64,000 nucleotides of DNA from Tetracentron sinense (GCA_015143295.1 CM026556.1:23560547-23624546), one strand, 5' to 3'. Shown: positions 10,289-22,949, numbered from the stretch's first letter. Numbers and translations are program-made. Notes: generated by a model not told the origin, from the sequence alone.

Positions 10289-12835
10289 GGTCTAGATCTG
10301 ATAGGCGCTTTGCACTCTTAGCTTCTCCAGGAATGACAAGAGGCCATCTTTGGCATACTCCTTATCCCCAACATTGTAAACCCTTTTACAAAAATCAATG
10401 AAATCCGCTAATTAGCCCCTTAAGCCTAACAAACTTTCTTTCACAAAACCTTTTCAGGGACATCCTCCCTCACCAACCTATGGCATTTGTTTGAACTACG
10501 TCATGACCTGATCTTGCAAAGATTATGTAGGCAACCTGTCAAATCAGGTATGGTAAAACATCCCAAAATCCTTTCTTCTCCAGGGAATCAAACCTTCCCT
10601 GACTCCCCTGCAGAGTCAAATTATTCCCCAGAAAGAATCCAACTTCACCGACTCTCCCTATAGAGTCACTCCCCCAAGCAAAAATTCTCTCGACTTCCAG
10701 ACGAGCCAACTCTCAAAGTATACAAAACTTTCATCAAGGAAAATCCCAAAATAGAAGTCGAAACATTCACAAAGATAGGGACCCCCTTGCCAGGCTTTAT
10801 CCCCAACAGAATCAACTTTTCTTAAGAAAAACATCTTCTCCATGGAGTCAAACTTTCTCCATCCCCAGTGGAACCAAAACTCTCCCCAAAAGAGTCAAAT
10901 TCTCCCCCAAATGGAGAAAATCCCCAGTCAACCTCTACCAATGAGAACATTCCCCAGTGGAGACAAGAAAAAACCTCCAAGGGAATGCAAATCAACTACA
11001 ACCTAGGGTGTCCCAAACTTCGGTCCCCTAGCCTTCATTTTGTCTCACTCTAAGTCCTTCTAGATCCCCTAGAAACTACGAGTGCAAGTGTAATATCACA
11101 TCTATATTCTCAGCGAAAACATCTTCCATAATCCCCAAAGGAGCGCCATTCAGGGCAATGACGGGAAAAGACATATTTTTCCCAGCAAATCATGGGCTTC
11201 CCCAGCCAATCACAGGCATAAGTGAAAATTGGAAACGCCCTCATTGCGTAAAAATTACACGACAGTCTTGTGACTAGGGGCAAAAAATGGATAAAAATCA
11301 ATCAGCTTCGTAGGCATGAAGAAAACCGACAACGGATTCATCGCGCAAAAATCATGCAAACCCTATGACTTGGTCATTCTAAGGATAAAAAATGGAGAAA
11401 AAGCTGAAAACTAGTTTGGCAACAGCATTCAGTAGCAATCAGGCTTACCGAATTCCCCAGTAGTCAGCAACTCTCAGTGGACCAATATCCCCAACAGAGA
11501 TTCCAACATGGAATATCCCCAGCAAAAGCATTCCCCAGTAGAGAGTCCTACGAAAAACATCTCCCCAGCATATAGGCAAACATCGGGAAATCCCCAACAA
11601 GCCGGAAATCCCCAAATTCCTTAGCAGTGGTCCACAACAGAAGCCCACTCCTCAGCAGAGCCCTGATTACAAGCAATCTCTAATCCCTAGTGGATCCCCA
11701 ATGGAAGCCTCCAACAGCTCACAACAATACTCTTCCCCAGCAAGAGTCCAGAAGCTTACAAATCCCATCAGAAAGTTTCTCCTCAGCCAAGGTCCTCAGC
11801 CTGCAATAGCATTTGACAAGCTTGTCTATACCTAGCAGCATCCTACTTTGAATCATACTCCTCTCTTCGAGAGTGAAAGACGATTCATAAATCCCCTTAA
11901 GCCCTAGCATAGGCGATTTACTGGCACATCTAAAAGCTAATTAAGCATTTTTGTGGTCAAAACTAAAATCTTTCCAAAAGTCTCCTACACTTTTTCTAGA
12001 AAAAGATTTTTAAAAACAAACTTTTGGGTATCAAGATCCGTTTGTACCAACCTGCACCAAGCAGCCTCGGCCAGTAAGCAGAGGAAGCCGACGTCGCGCA
12101 TCTCCGCTAATCGCGAATCGCCACATAGTCATAGGAAAGCATCCTCATCTTTATCCTTGCATGACAGCAAAGCATCATGTCCTGCTTGACCAAAACTTCT
12201 CAGTAGCATTCAACATAATCAAAATTCAGTCCCTCATGGGCAATTCCAATATCAGATCCGGCTTCATACCTCAATCTTAGAGACACCCTCATGTGATCTC
12301 GACATACGAGTCTTCATTAACGTCGAGTCAATATGCCGACGCTCACTGTATGTACCCCGAGAGACACCCCCGTGTGATCTCGATATACGAGTCTCCATTG
12401 ATGCCAAGTCAATATGCCGACACACACTGCATATCATCTCTTTTGATACCCCGTGTGTCTTTGACATCCCAGGTTTTCATTAACGCCGAGTCAATATGCC
12501 GACACCTTGCATGTCCAACACCCCGTGTGTTTCCGACACTCTGTGTGTCCTTCGATCGTTTTAATTAATATCCCTCGGGAAACACCGTTTGAATCAAAAC
12601 CCCTTGCCGCTTCTGAGCGACACCCTCTCTTGGCTAAAAGCCTCTAGGCTACGCCATCTCTGCATCCATTTTCTTCCCCGACTATTCGCTGCCCCTCAGT
12701 AGTAGCCCTAGTTTATGCATGAGCACTCACCACATGCACAGCACGTATGATGCCGCATTCCCAAAATCTAATTTTGATGTAAAATCGGATGATTCCAGTC
12801 TTTATCGTTCAATTTCCAACCATGGCACTCTCTGA
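10289..12835 (+). other. Long 3' untranslated region of the plus-strand Ogre-like element
   Basis: About 2.5 kb separate the pol stop from the polypurine tract with no credible gene. The region is built of degenerate short repeats: GAGTCAAA and CTCCCC blocks (about 10590-10960), then CCCCAGCA/CCCCAGTA blocks (about 11440-11750). The sister element has the mirror equivalent (CTGCTGGGGA around 49050-49300). Short open frames here are chance. Confidence 0.7.
12283..12560 (+). repeat. Degenerate tandem repeat in the 3' region
   Basis: About three copies of a unit with CACCCCCGTGTGATCTCGATATACGAG-like and GAGTCAATATGCCGACAC-like parts. It is the counterpart of the better preserved array at 48032-48612 in the sister element, here with fewer and more diverged copies. 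Confidence 0.65.
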
Positions 12836-12849
12836 CAAAGAGGGGTAGC
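12836..12849 (+). promoter_or_regulatory. Polypurine tract of the plus-strand element
   Basis: ACAAAGAGGGGTAGC lies directly before the TGTAAGTACCC start of the 3' LTR. The sister element has AAAGAGGGGCAGC in the same place on the minus strand. It would prime plus-strand DNA synthesis. Confidence 0.8.
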
Positions 12850-15800
12850 TGTAAGTACCCAAATTTTACATCTCTATCCTAATCGTGGTTAAGCCCTTTT
12901 AACCATGGTTACCCCCAGTCGAGTCCCTTAACCCTAGGACGAACCCTAGTTAACCTTAGGTGCACCCTAGTCAAACCCTAGGTATCACACTATTCAAACT
13001 CTAGGATTTAACCCTAGTTAAACCCTAACTCTAGTTAAACCCTAGCCCTAGCCCTAGCCTAGCCGTAGCCTAAACCAAGCCCTAGCTAAGCCCCAGGCCC
13101 TTAGGTCTTAAACCCTAGGTCCAAAAACCCATAAGGTTCAAACCTCTCAGCCTGGGCCCAAGTCCAGGCCCACAAATTCAAACCCTCAACCCCGTACAGC
13201 GTGCGTAGCCTGGGCCAGGCCTATTGGGTAAAACCCAGGTCTGGCAGTAATTCCTTTACCGACATCCCAAATGACATTAGTTTAGGAATGTCGGTAATTA
13301 CATTACCGACACCCCTAGTTTCGTCTTCCTACAGCACACCCACCCCTGTAGGACTCAGGCATGCTTGCTGGCCCCCTCTTCGTCCCTTGTAGCCCATCCA
13401 CCCTGGTACTAATATTAGGGGTGTCCCCTTTGACCTCCCCTATAAATGGCAGCCACCCGCCAAAGCCAAAACGATCTGCAAACACCTCCCATCCGAACCC
13501 CTACCTAGTTGTATAATGCCTCACCCTTATCCAACTCTCTTCTAGCACCACCAGAGCTCCAGAAGCTCCCCAGCTCTCCCTCAGCCGTGCTCCACCACTA
13601 CAGCACCGCCACAGCACCACCACGAGCTCCATCACCTCTGCTAGCAGTTGCCACCACCTGAGGAGCGTGCCAACAGGGTAGGGCTTTCCCTACCCCCATT
13701 TACTTTCATTTTAAGCATATTGTGAGCCCCTGGTCCTTCCAGGGGACTTCTTTTTTTGGTTTTACGGCAAACCCCTTATGGGGGTTTCCCCCATCTTCAT
13801 CATAGGTGTGGGGAGGCCCCTAGAGGTATATAGCATCACCTTAGGCACCTCCTTGAACTTCTGGGGGTCCCTCAATGCATGGGGGAACCCCTAAACCCCT
13901 CCTAGTAGAAGCCTGTAGGGTAGTTTAAATTTTTAAAAATTACAGGGTGTCGGTAAACTCAGTACTGACACCATTGGAGTTTGCTGTTTGAGCCCCTGTG
14001 AGCCCCACTTGAGCTAACCCTGGTTCTGTCCAAGGCATGGGTTAAAACCCCAACCCCCTTGGGAGCTTAACCTCAGAGTTATAGCCCATCCCCATTAACC
14101 TAACTATGGTTAAAGTGAAAAAAACCAAAACTTTGCAGAGTGTCGGTAAACATAGTGCTGACACTCTGTCATTTTATGTGAACTGACTTTGGGTCATTAT
14201 CAGGCCCACACATAGCCTTCCCCAGGGCCTACAATAGGCCCAGGGCACTCCTCTCATCTTGAGCTTCAAAATCATGAGTCATGGACCCCCTAACCTCACC
14301 CCTAACCCAAGTTACATGGCAGCAAACTCTGGTTAAAATGTGCCAGAACTATCAGAAATCAATCCACTGATAGTTCTGATTTTTGAACTTTTTGGGCCTT
14401 ATAGTGGCCCATAGCCCATGGGAGGCCCCCCACCAGACCTGACCTGGCCCCTAGGGCCCATCCCAAACATTCCCAGACCTTGCCTTGCCTTAACCCATGG
14501 TTAACTCAACCATGGTTAGTTGGCCTAACCTCATGAAAAAATCCCAAAAATTCCTAAAAAATCTAAAATATTCTGAAACTTCAGAAAATATTAAATTTGG
14601 ATTGTGCAATCATGTTTAACCATGGTTAGAAGAGTTTAACCATGGTTAACACTTGGTTTAACCATGGTTAAACTCATTAAAATCCTGAAAAATCTCAAAA
14701 AATCTAAAATGGTAGTATAAGTCAAAATCTAGCTTTGTACACTGCCTAACCTTGGTTCATCGAACTAACCATGGTTAAACCCATGTTTTAACCATGGTTA
14801 GCCTCATTTAACTTTGGGAACATTTGAGAAAAAATCCCTAAAAGTGTTCAAATCACATTTAAGGACCATGAACCATACCTTAGACCTTACCCAACCCGGT
14901 TAGCATTCCTAACCACGATTAAACCCTTCTTGCCCTATCGGGCCTAACCCTAAGCCTACCGGGCTTACCCTTAGCCTACCGGGCCCAACTCAAAGCCTAT
15001 CAGGCTCACTCTCGACCTACCGGGCCCAATCCAAAGCCTACCGGGCTTACTACTCTTGACCTCTGGGTCCATCCAAGGCCTACTGGGCCTAATCTTAGCC
15101 TACCGGACCCAACCCTTAGTCTACCGGACTAAACCTAGCCTCCGAGCTTACCCTTGGCCTACCAGGCCCAACTCAAGCCTACCGGGCTTACCCTCGGCCT
15201 ACCGGGCCCAATCTAAAGCTTATCGGGCTTACTCTTGATCTCTGGGTCCATCCAAGGCCTACCGGGTCTAATCTTGACCTACCGGGCCCAACCCTTAATC
15301 TACCGGACTAAACCCTAGCCTCCGAGCTTACATCTTTGGCTTACCGGGCCCAATCTTGGCCTATTGGGCCTAAACCCTAGTCTACCGGACTACCCTCTTG
15401 GCCTATCGGGCCCAATCAAACATAACCAAGCACTTGATCAACCCAGTCAACCACCCATAACCTCCTGGCGAGACCCTAAGCCATCCTTTGGTGCACACAC
15501 AACACTCCCTTAGCCTTGGCACGGGCTCATGTGCCAGAACGATGCTCGATCTGATCTCACAACAATGTGAGTACGTAGGCAACCCAACCCGGGTTCGACC
15601 CGTGGTTAACTTTTCTCTTCTTGGATTAGTATAAACTAAACCTAAGGCATTTAGCTAATAACTTTACATTAAATTGACTTAAACCTAGTAAGTAGGGAAC
15701 CGTTGTAAAATGAAAGTGCCGGGGTGCCTAACACCTTCCTCAGGCTTAACCGAACCTCTTACTCAGAACTCTAAGTAGACTTAAAACCTTATCCATTACC

Positions 15801-15879
15801 TGGGACTTATGCCTACCGAATTAATAAGTGGCGACTCTGAACATAAAACCAATGTGAGTAACCGAAATCCGTGTCCATA
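12850..15879 (+). mobile_element. 3' LTR of the plus-strand Ogre-like element, about 3.0 kb
   Basis: It starts TGTAAGTACCC after the polypurine tract and ends near ATCCGTGTCCATA (15867-15879), which corresponds to the CGTGCTCACA end of related LTRs. Inside, in order: a CCCTA-rich block with AAACCCTA motifs, the TATA box, palindromes of the form TTTAACCATGGTTAAA (about 14500-14830), a CCTACCGGGC minisatellite and a block common to all LTRs of the family (GTGAGTACGTAGGCAACCC, about 15567). The exact 3' end is uncertain because no target duplication with the left flank is found. Confidence 0.8.
14930..15420 (+). repeat. CCTACCGGGC minisatellite in the LTR
   Basis: About 17 imperfect copies of a 26-30 bp unit, consensus near GCCTACCGGGCCCAACCCTTA, alternating between a form with GGGCCCAA and a form with GGGCTTAC. 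The same repeat, shorter, is present in the other LTRs (41618-41690, 43200-43330, 63060-63240). Confidence 0.8.
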
Positions 15880-16261
15880 AAAATCATTGTTCATCTCTCT
15901 TTCTCTCGTCTTCTTAATCAGAGGTGGCTCCTTAAAAAAGCATAATTAACGGCATAGGTTTACCCAAGCTGGAAGGGAGTCCCCCATATAAAATAATAAA
16001 CTCTATTAACGGAGGTTATTTGACACCGAAGTTCTAGCACCTCACAAGAGTGTGGCGGTCGAAACTTGGTCGTTCCAAACAACTTGCACGCCCGGTGGGA
16101 CTCCTTTCTCCTCTCATCTTTAAAGAAGAAAAATACAAGAGAGATAACATTGAGTTATCCCTCTTCTAATTGTTGTAGGAAGCCAAGTTTTGCCTCCCCG
16201 GAAGAGAAGCAAGCGAAAAAGAGAGAAGGCAGTAGCCCCTCATTTACCATAGCACCCTGAA
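15880..16261 (+). other. Probable leader of a second Gypsy-type element
   Basis: Sequence after the LTR contains CTTGCACGCCCGGTGGGACT (16080-16099), which resembles the conserved leader just after the LTR in plant Gypsy elements. It is preceded by about 200 bp that could be the tail of another LTR. The block leads straight into the hairpin array, so all of 15880-17480 may be the 5' part of one truncated retroelement. The ends are not defined. Confidence 0.35.
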
Positions 16262-16990
16262 AAGAAGAGTTTACAGTTTCAGCCATTGGGTTGAACACTT
16301 CTCACAACAAGCCAGCAACAAGCCATCTAGCCCGTTGCCCCCCTTCAAGGTAGCACTCTCATATAGAGTGCCTACAAGTCCAGCCCTTGGGCTGGACCTT
16401 TCCTGCAGCAACTAGACCTCCTGGTTGGTTGCCTCCTTCAAGGCAGTACTCCCAAGGGGAGTGCCTAGAGGTTTAACCTTTGGGTTGAACCTCATTCACA
16501 GTAGATAGGCCATCAGGCCCATCTCCATAGCCCGCAGTAACCAAGCCAATAGGCTGGTTGCTTCCTTCAAGGCAGCACTCCCAAGGGGAGTGTCTATAGG
16601 TTCAACCCTCAGGTTGAACGTCAGTTGCAACAAACAGGCCGTCATGCCTGTTTTCATGGATTGCAGCAACCAGATATCCAGTCTGGTTGCCTCCTTTAAG
16701 GCAGCACTCCCAAGGGGAGTGCCTATAGGTTTAACCCTCAGGTTGAACCCCATTTGCAGCAAACAGGCCATCAGGCCAGTTTCTTTAGCCCGCAGTAACC
16801 AAACCAACAAGCTGGTTGCCCCTTCAAAGCAGCACTCCCAATGGGAGTGCCTATGGGTTCAACCCTCAGGTTGGACCCCATTTACAACAGTCAAGCCCTC
16901 GGGCCGATCGTTATCATTCTAACTTACCCGAAAGGGGAGTTAAATTAATTGACCCTCAGGTCAAGCTAGAGAGCCGAAAGGCTCACCAAA
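16262..16990. repeat. 129-bp tandem array built of back-to-back hairpins
   Basis: Equivalent points lie at 16349, 16442, 16571, 16700 and 16828: three steps of 128-129 bp after a shorter first one. Each unit strings together about four inverted repeats with 3-5 base loops: ACTCCC-aagg-GGGAGT, GGTTCAACC-ctca-GGTTGAACC, AACAGGCC-atca-GGCCTGTTT and AACCAGC with GCTGGTT. Further hairpins flank the array, such as GTCCAGCCC-tt-GGGCTGGAC at 16378-16397, TTGACC-ctca-GGTCAA near 16950 and GAGCC-gaaa-GGCTC near 16972. Because 129 is divisible by 3, reading frames persist through the repeats on both strands. Confidence 0.8.
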
Positions 16991-17400
16991 TTTCCAAGAA
17001 ACCCACTATCGACGATATGATGACTAGTGTGGTCAAATCGAAAAAAAAAAAGAATATTTTCGATCAAGGCAATATACTAGGGACATTTACAAGTATAGCC
17101 CAAATCCGACAAATCAAGATGCTAACTTTCTTAGAGCATTAGGGCCTAAATGCATTCCATGGGACCAATCAGGTAACCGAAAATTATGTCCGCATGTAAG
17201 GAACAAGCCAGCAATGCAAGGGGAATAAACCCATTTTAGAGGGAAGGCATACAAACACCTATCAAGAGGGCCCGGATCCTCTATAAGCCCCAGGTCAAAG
17301 TCTTTCACAAGGAGTCCTTGGCCTTAGGGCTTCCTTCAATCTGAAAGAAAGAAATAAATTGGGTTCGCAGTCTAAGAAGACCAAGTCACATTCCAACCAA
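16987..17400 (+). pseudogene. Fragment of an unidentified retroelement-like open frame
   Basis: After the hairpin array a frame reads ISKKPTIDDMMTSVVKSKKK and goes on to about 17142, then continues past stops to about 17400 with basic, Ser/Gln-rich sequence. The composition suggests the front part of an element's ORF1 or gag, continuing the leader at 15880. I recognise no domain. It is cut off by the Helitron at 17490. Confidence 0.3.
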
Positions 17401-17682
17401 CCAAGAAATGATTCATAACTGGCATCCGGCTTTAAAGCAAAACTAGAGCAACTCTCCATTGAATCAATATGTCTACGGATCCCTTCCCCATATATATTCT
17501 ACTAATAAAAGTACAAGGGTTATACTAACCTTTATTTGGACCTAAATACCCTTTAATTAAAAATATTAACTTATTAATCTATGATATCTATTAAAAATAT
17601 TAATGGAAGTTTATGAAATGGATTACAATTGATATACGTCCCATATAGCAGTCTTGATAGATGAATATCCATTATAAGATAA

Positions 17683-18096
<414 letters not shown>

Positions 18097-18111
<15 letters not shown>

Positions 18112-18380
18112 AAGGTGGGTTCTTCTACACGTTCTATTCTCATTCAACTTTCGTTCTCAATCAAGAAACCAACCAGGAGAAGCAGGAACATCACTCTCTT
18201 CTCCTCCATGAGCAGCGCCAACAGACTCTCCATATTCCGCAATCTGGAATAGTAGTTTGCCTGTTTCTTTGGCTAGCAGTAACGACCATTGCCCTCGGCT
18301 TTCTCCTCGTCCTTCATGGCATCAATAGGAGCAGCCAAACAAACACTTACTCCCCCTCCCTTTCCCCCACGATAGCAACA
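18097..18380 (+). pseudogene. Unidentified captured frame with one membrane segment
   Basis: In another frame, an ORF without ATG runs from about 18097 to past 18380. It reads a Gln/Glu-rich stretch (NQETNQEKQEHHSLLLHEQR) and then a strong hydrophobic segment (IVVCLFLWLAVTTIALGFLL, near 18250-18310) followed by a Ser/Pro/Thr-rich part. A donor-like GGTAAG follows at 18380. Codon quality looks better than chance and it overlaps the GST tail, suggesting a second captured gene piece. I do not recognise the source. Confidence 0.35.
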
Positions 18381-19303
18381 GGTAAGTATAGCTATTTCAT
18401 TTTATTTTTAGTTGGTAATTAGGTTAGTTCAATTTGAATGTTTTAATTATTTTAGGTTAGATGATTAAATCTGCTTGGTTTATATGATTAGAATAAGAAT
18501 AATATTTTTTTAGTGTTTAATCTATTATAATAAATTCGATTAACTAATAGTAAACAAATCACGGGGCTTGATGGGTTATTGTAAGTGGTGATAGATCTGT
18601 TCTTTATGCCACGAAATTTTCATGATCTGAGTTGAAATTTTCTGAGTGCATGGTTTTGATTCTGATATTGACTTGGGTATTTTTACTTTTGCCAATGGGT
18701 GGGTTTAGAGATGTTGCCTTTAGTGTCTTAGTGATTCTTCTGCCTTTGTCATTGATCAATAAACGTCTTTAGGATGCTGGTTTGGTAGTTTTGTAATAGT
18801 AGGGACTTATCTCTACTGTTATAATGAGAGAAGCTGGGTTAAAAAGTTGGTTGATTTTTTTTCTAATATTCCTAATGAGTCTCAATTTTATGGTATCTTA
18901 CTGTGAACATAGTTAGTAAGGTGAATTTCCTATATTTTTTCCACTTTATCCATAACTCTATCTGAAAAGAATTAAGATATTATGTGATCTTATTTTAGAT
19001 GAGAAAAGTTAGTAGAGGTATTGAAGTAATATCAACTACAACTAACAATAATCTCTCATATATCCACAATTCCCTTAAATCTTTATCCTTATCTTCTCCC
19101 TCCTTGGTTTCTCTCCACGAAGAGGCACACCGCACACCCTCTCTACGTGGTAACTACGTTTCAAGAGAAAAAGTAGGACTTTTTGGTTCTCAAGATGTCC
19201 CTTTCAATACTAATGTGACCCTCACAATTTTTTTAATCTGAAAAGTCCCTCAAGTTTCTATACCCAAAATATTTTATTTTTTTTCAAAATGCCTTCACTA
19301 GGA

Positions 19304-19332
19304 TCTCCCCCCCCCCCCCCCCCTCTCTCTCC
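19304..19332. repeat. Poly-C / CT tract at the Helitron 3' end
   Basis: About 18 consecutive C residues followed by CTCTCTCTCCC lie just upstream of the terminal hairpin. The second Helitron has CCTCTTCCTAGTCTCTCTCC at the same place, so the homopolymer expanded from a CT-rich tail. Confidence 0.8.
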
Positions 19333-19426
19333 CACATGCATCGCACGTGCCGCCCACTAGTAAGGATTTTATTAGAAAGTCCTTACTTATCTTCAATTAC
19401 TTATCTTAAGTGATTAATGTTTTTTA

Positions 19427-19798
19427 GGGTGTGTTTGGATTTATGGAATTGAGGAGCAAAATTGTCAAATCCATCACACAATTCCAATTTCATTGTTTAG
19501 GACACATTATAAATAGGTTGAAATTAGAATTCTCTAATTCTATAAAGAATTCGAGCAGTGTTCTTAAAGGCAAATCTGTGAAATTCAATTCCATCGCAAA
19601 ATAAATTTATTTGACAAATCCACGCAGCTGTGGAATTTAGAAACAAAAGAGAAGTCCGATGGTTTCATTTCTTCATGAATTTAATAGTGCATCCAAACAA
19701 TAAAATTCTAAATTTCATAGAATTTAATTAAGTGGTTTTCAATTCTATGGAATTCAATTCTTTGGCTCAATTCCGATTCCATAAATCCAAACGCACCC
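19427..19798. mobile_element. Tourist-like (PIF/Harbinger) MITE, 372 bp
   Basis: Terminal inverted repeats GGGTGTGTTTGGATTTATGG (left) and CCATAAATCCAAACGCACCC (right) differ at one position. The target duplication is TTA on both sides (19424-19426 and 19799-19801), as expected for PIF/Harbinger. No coding capacity; the inner part is AT-rich with partial palindromes (GAATTC-rich). Confidence 0.9.
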
Positions 19799-19801
19799 TT
19801 A

Positions 19802-20527
19802 AAGTTTCTCCTCTCTATCCTCATTGAAAAAATATTTTATCTTATCTAAATCTCATTATTTGTTTATCTAATTAATTATAATAATATTTTATATAAATAG
19901 GATATAAGAGTATTGGGTGTTAAACTTTTCTATGAAAGGGAAACCTATGGATTTGTCATTGGAAGGATGGTCTTACATCAGTTTTATCTAGAAGTTTAAT
20001 TCTCTATAATTTGTTTTCCTTTTTACTCTTCCTTCTTTCCCCAACGGGATTAACACTTCATCATCTACTTTACTTTTAGCTGAAGTGTGCCCACTTAATC
20101 AATTTGTGTAGGATATTATGAAAACATCGTTCCTTTATATTCTAACTTCGAATTTGGATAATCTTTAGTGTTGATCATGCTAGAATATATTGATATTGGC
20201 AAGAGGATAACACATCCACCTATCCGATCACCCACTTACTTACACATTAATTAATAAGTATTAATGCTCATTAATAAATTAAAAACATTCTCGATTTGAA
20301 TAAATTTTAATCTTTCTATCACTTGAAATTAATCACATTCTCAAAAGAGTGACTCTTTTGGGTTTACTCAATTAAAAAAAAATTTATTTTATTAGTAAAA
20401 TATAATGGTAAAAAATTAATACATGTAAAGTACGTGCACCTTTAGTAGTATATATATAGCAATGAATGTGCATAAATGACTTTCTCCATGACGCCAAATG
20501 TGTTCAATTTCCGTATAATTGATAGGT
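19802..20527. other. AT-rich stretch without recognisable features
   Basis: About 730 bp, strongly AT-rich, no open frame of note and no repeat that I can identify. Confidence 0.6.
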
Positions 20528-21987
20528 TGTTGATGTAAGCCTATAGGTTTTCACCTTAGGCCTCCATATTGATTTTGATGATAACACAATAATAGAATGA
20601 GATCTATGTTACTAATGTCTCTCTTGAGTTTATATTGAAAAATAGTCTACTAAGAACATTAGCAAGCCATTTAGTGAAAAGCATGAAAGAGATTCCATCT
20701 ATAAGAAGATTCATTACAAAGTCAAGCCAAGCCATTGGATCACATTGAAGATATTAAAGATCATATCAAATCCCAAAGTCCAAGTCGGATCATCAAAGAA
20801 GACTGAAGATTTGATCATGAAGACAAGGCCAAATTGAAGATCCAAGATCAAGAGGATTGAAGACTCGAAGAAGGTTGAAATGTTTCATTTTAAGAGTCTA
20901 TAACTTATGTAAGAAGTCCCTAAAATTTTGGTCAGTTGAATTGCTCAATTACTTAGATTGACCATAGGTGCCTTAAGATCCAATTGAATATCATTATAAG
21001 GACCTTACACATAATTTGGAATGACTAAAAATATGATAAAGTTAAGCCAAGTGACCTTGTAAATCATTCCCATCATTTGGGATAAGAAAAATTGATTTTA
21101 ATAAAAACACATCATCCAGTCAACTAGATGGAGTCATCTAGTCGACTAGATAGGTCAAATTCTTACTATGTTTATCCAGTCGACTAGATGAACCCATTCA
21201 ATCAACTAGATGGCTCAGGACAAAGTTTTACTCTATAACGACTAGTTTTTAACAACTCTTTGAGTTTTGGTTATACCTCCAACGGCTATATTATTGCAAG
21301 TGCTATAAATATGATTGATTTATGAACCAAAAGAACAACTCTAATACTTCTAATCATTAAAATCATTCACTCCAAGCTTTGGTTTTCAAATCTATAAAGT
21401 TTAACCAAAAATCCCCAAATCCAAGTTCTTGAGCCTTTCAACTCCAATCTTTGGGAGATTTCTAGAGAGTGTTAAAGACATTTATCAACTCGTGTAAGGA
21501 GCATTATTTGAGTGCAAATCTTCTCTTGCCAAAGAGGTTGTAAAATCAAGTAGTCCGTGGGACACTTGTCCGTGAAGCTGGAAGCTTTATAAGGTTTGAT
21601 CTCTACCCGGAAAGAGATTGGAAAGGTCTGGTCACTACCCGAAAATTTGACTAAGTTTAGGGAGGATTGTTCCCTATCAAGGTTTGATCTTCACCTAGAA
21701 GAAGATTGACAATTGGATATAAATTGTGGTGAATCCTTTAGCGGGTATAACTTGAGGCGGGGGCGTAGGCGGGTTGCCAAACCCCGTGAACAATATCGTG
21801 TGTCATTGTGTTTGCATCTCTCTAACTCTTCTCTTTATCTAATTGTTTTACATTATTGGTTGAATTGCTAAATCTCTAAGTCCTTTTAACTTATATAGTT
21901 GAAATGTCGCTTAAGGAAGTAGGAAGAATTTTAATTTGTCATAGACCCTATTCACCCCCCCCCCTAGGGTCCAAACCTTTGCCAACA
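20528..21987 (+). mobile_element. 5' LTR of a SIRE-like Copia element, 1.46 kb
   Basis: It starts TGTTGATGTAAGCC and ends CTTTGCCAACA just before a tRNA-Met primer site. Features typical of SIRE-type LTRs: TTTTGATGATAACAC near the start, repeated palindromic ATCCAGTCGACTAGAT (about 21115-21215), a CAACGGCTAT block, a TATA box (CTATAAATAT, 21302) and a C-tract before the end. A diverged copy of the 3' part of such an LTR is at 24930-25117. Confidence 0.8.
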
Positions 21988-21989
21988 AG

Positions 21990-22001
21990 TGGTATCAGAG
22001 C
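21990..22001 (+). promoter_or_regulatory. Primer binding site, initiator Met tRNA
   Basis: TGGTATCAGAGC, two bases after the LTR end, is complementary to the 3' end of plant initiator Met tRNA. It is the standard primer site of Copia elements and fixes the LTR boundary. Confidence 0.92.
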
Positions 22002-22061
22002 TAGGTCTCTATTTTTGTAAAAGATTTAACCATCTTAGAGAAAAGATTTTAATCGACAATA

Positions 22062-22949
22062 ATGGAAAATGTTTGTGCAACTACCTTAGAGAATGTCATT
22101 CCACAACGAGACCTCCCTTGTTTGATGGACAAAACTATTACTATTGGAAAGTGAGAATGATGTATTTCATTCAAGCTTTAGATTATAATTATTAGAAAAC
22201 TATCATAAATGGTCCCCACATCCCCACTAAAGATGTTAATGGAATTCAAATTCCTAAGGATGAGGATGAATAAACACAAGCCGACATCAAGCTTGTTCAA
22301 CTCAATACTAAGGCTATAGCAACCTATATTGCACATTGAGTTCAAAAGAATTTGATAGAATCTCGGCTTATGACTCCGTTAAAGAAATTTGGGATAAACT
22401 CCAAATTACTTATAAAATGACTAATCAAGTTAAAGAATAAAAAATTAGTATACTTGTCCATAAATATGAAATGTTTAAAATGGAACAAAATGAACCCATC
22501 TCATTTATGTTTGATAAATTTACTAACATCATTAATGAGCTCAAATCTCTTGGTAAGGTGTATTCCAATGCAGAAAATGTGAAGAAGATCCTCTGGTCTC
22601 TACGAAAGGAATGAGCTCCCAAAGTCACGGCAATTCAAGAAGCGAAATATCTCACCAAATTGGCTATAGATGAGTTTCTCGGATCATTAATGACCCATGA
22701 GTCAATCATAAGGAATCAAAAAATCTAAAAAGAATGGCCTACACCAAGAAACATGCCTTGAAATCCTAAAAAATGAGCTCAAGTAAAGAAGATAGTAAAG
22801 AAGAGAAGATTGAGAAGATGACAAGAAAATTTTGGAAGTTCTTGAAGCATAAGAAAAATCTCAAGAAAAGGGCTTTCAAGAAGGAATTTGTCAAAGAAGT
22901 CATCAAGGGCGAAAAGAGCAAAGAATAAGATATCATTTGCTATGAATGC
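22062..22949 (+). pseudogene. Copia gag (broken)
   Basis: An ATG at 22062 starts a frame that soon shifts by one base. The second frame gives PPLFDGQNYYYWKVRMMYFI (about 22110-22170), the opening motif of SIRE/Copia gag. Across several frames follow the TQADIKLVQLNTKA and MFKMEQNEPISFMFDKFTNI regions. Near the end a lysine-rich stretch leads to IICYEC (22935-22949), the first half of a CCHC zinc knuckle, which is cut by the inserted LTR at 22950. At least three stops and several frameshifts make it non-functional. The protein would bind and package element RNA. Confidence 0.85.

Noticed and set aside
16496..16922. Repeat protein genes over the 129-bp array, open on both strands
   Set aside because: The frames are open because the unit length is a multiple of three. 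There is no proper start context and the plus frame does not join the downstream frame at 16987.
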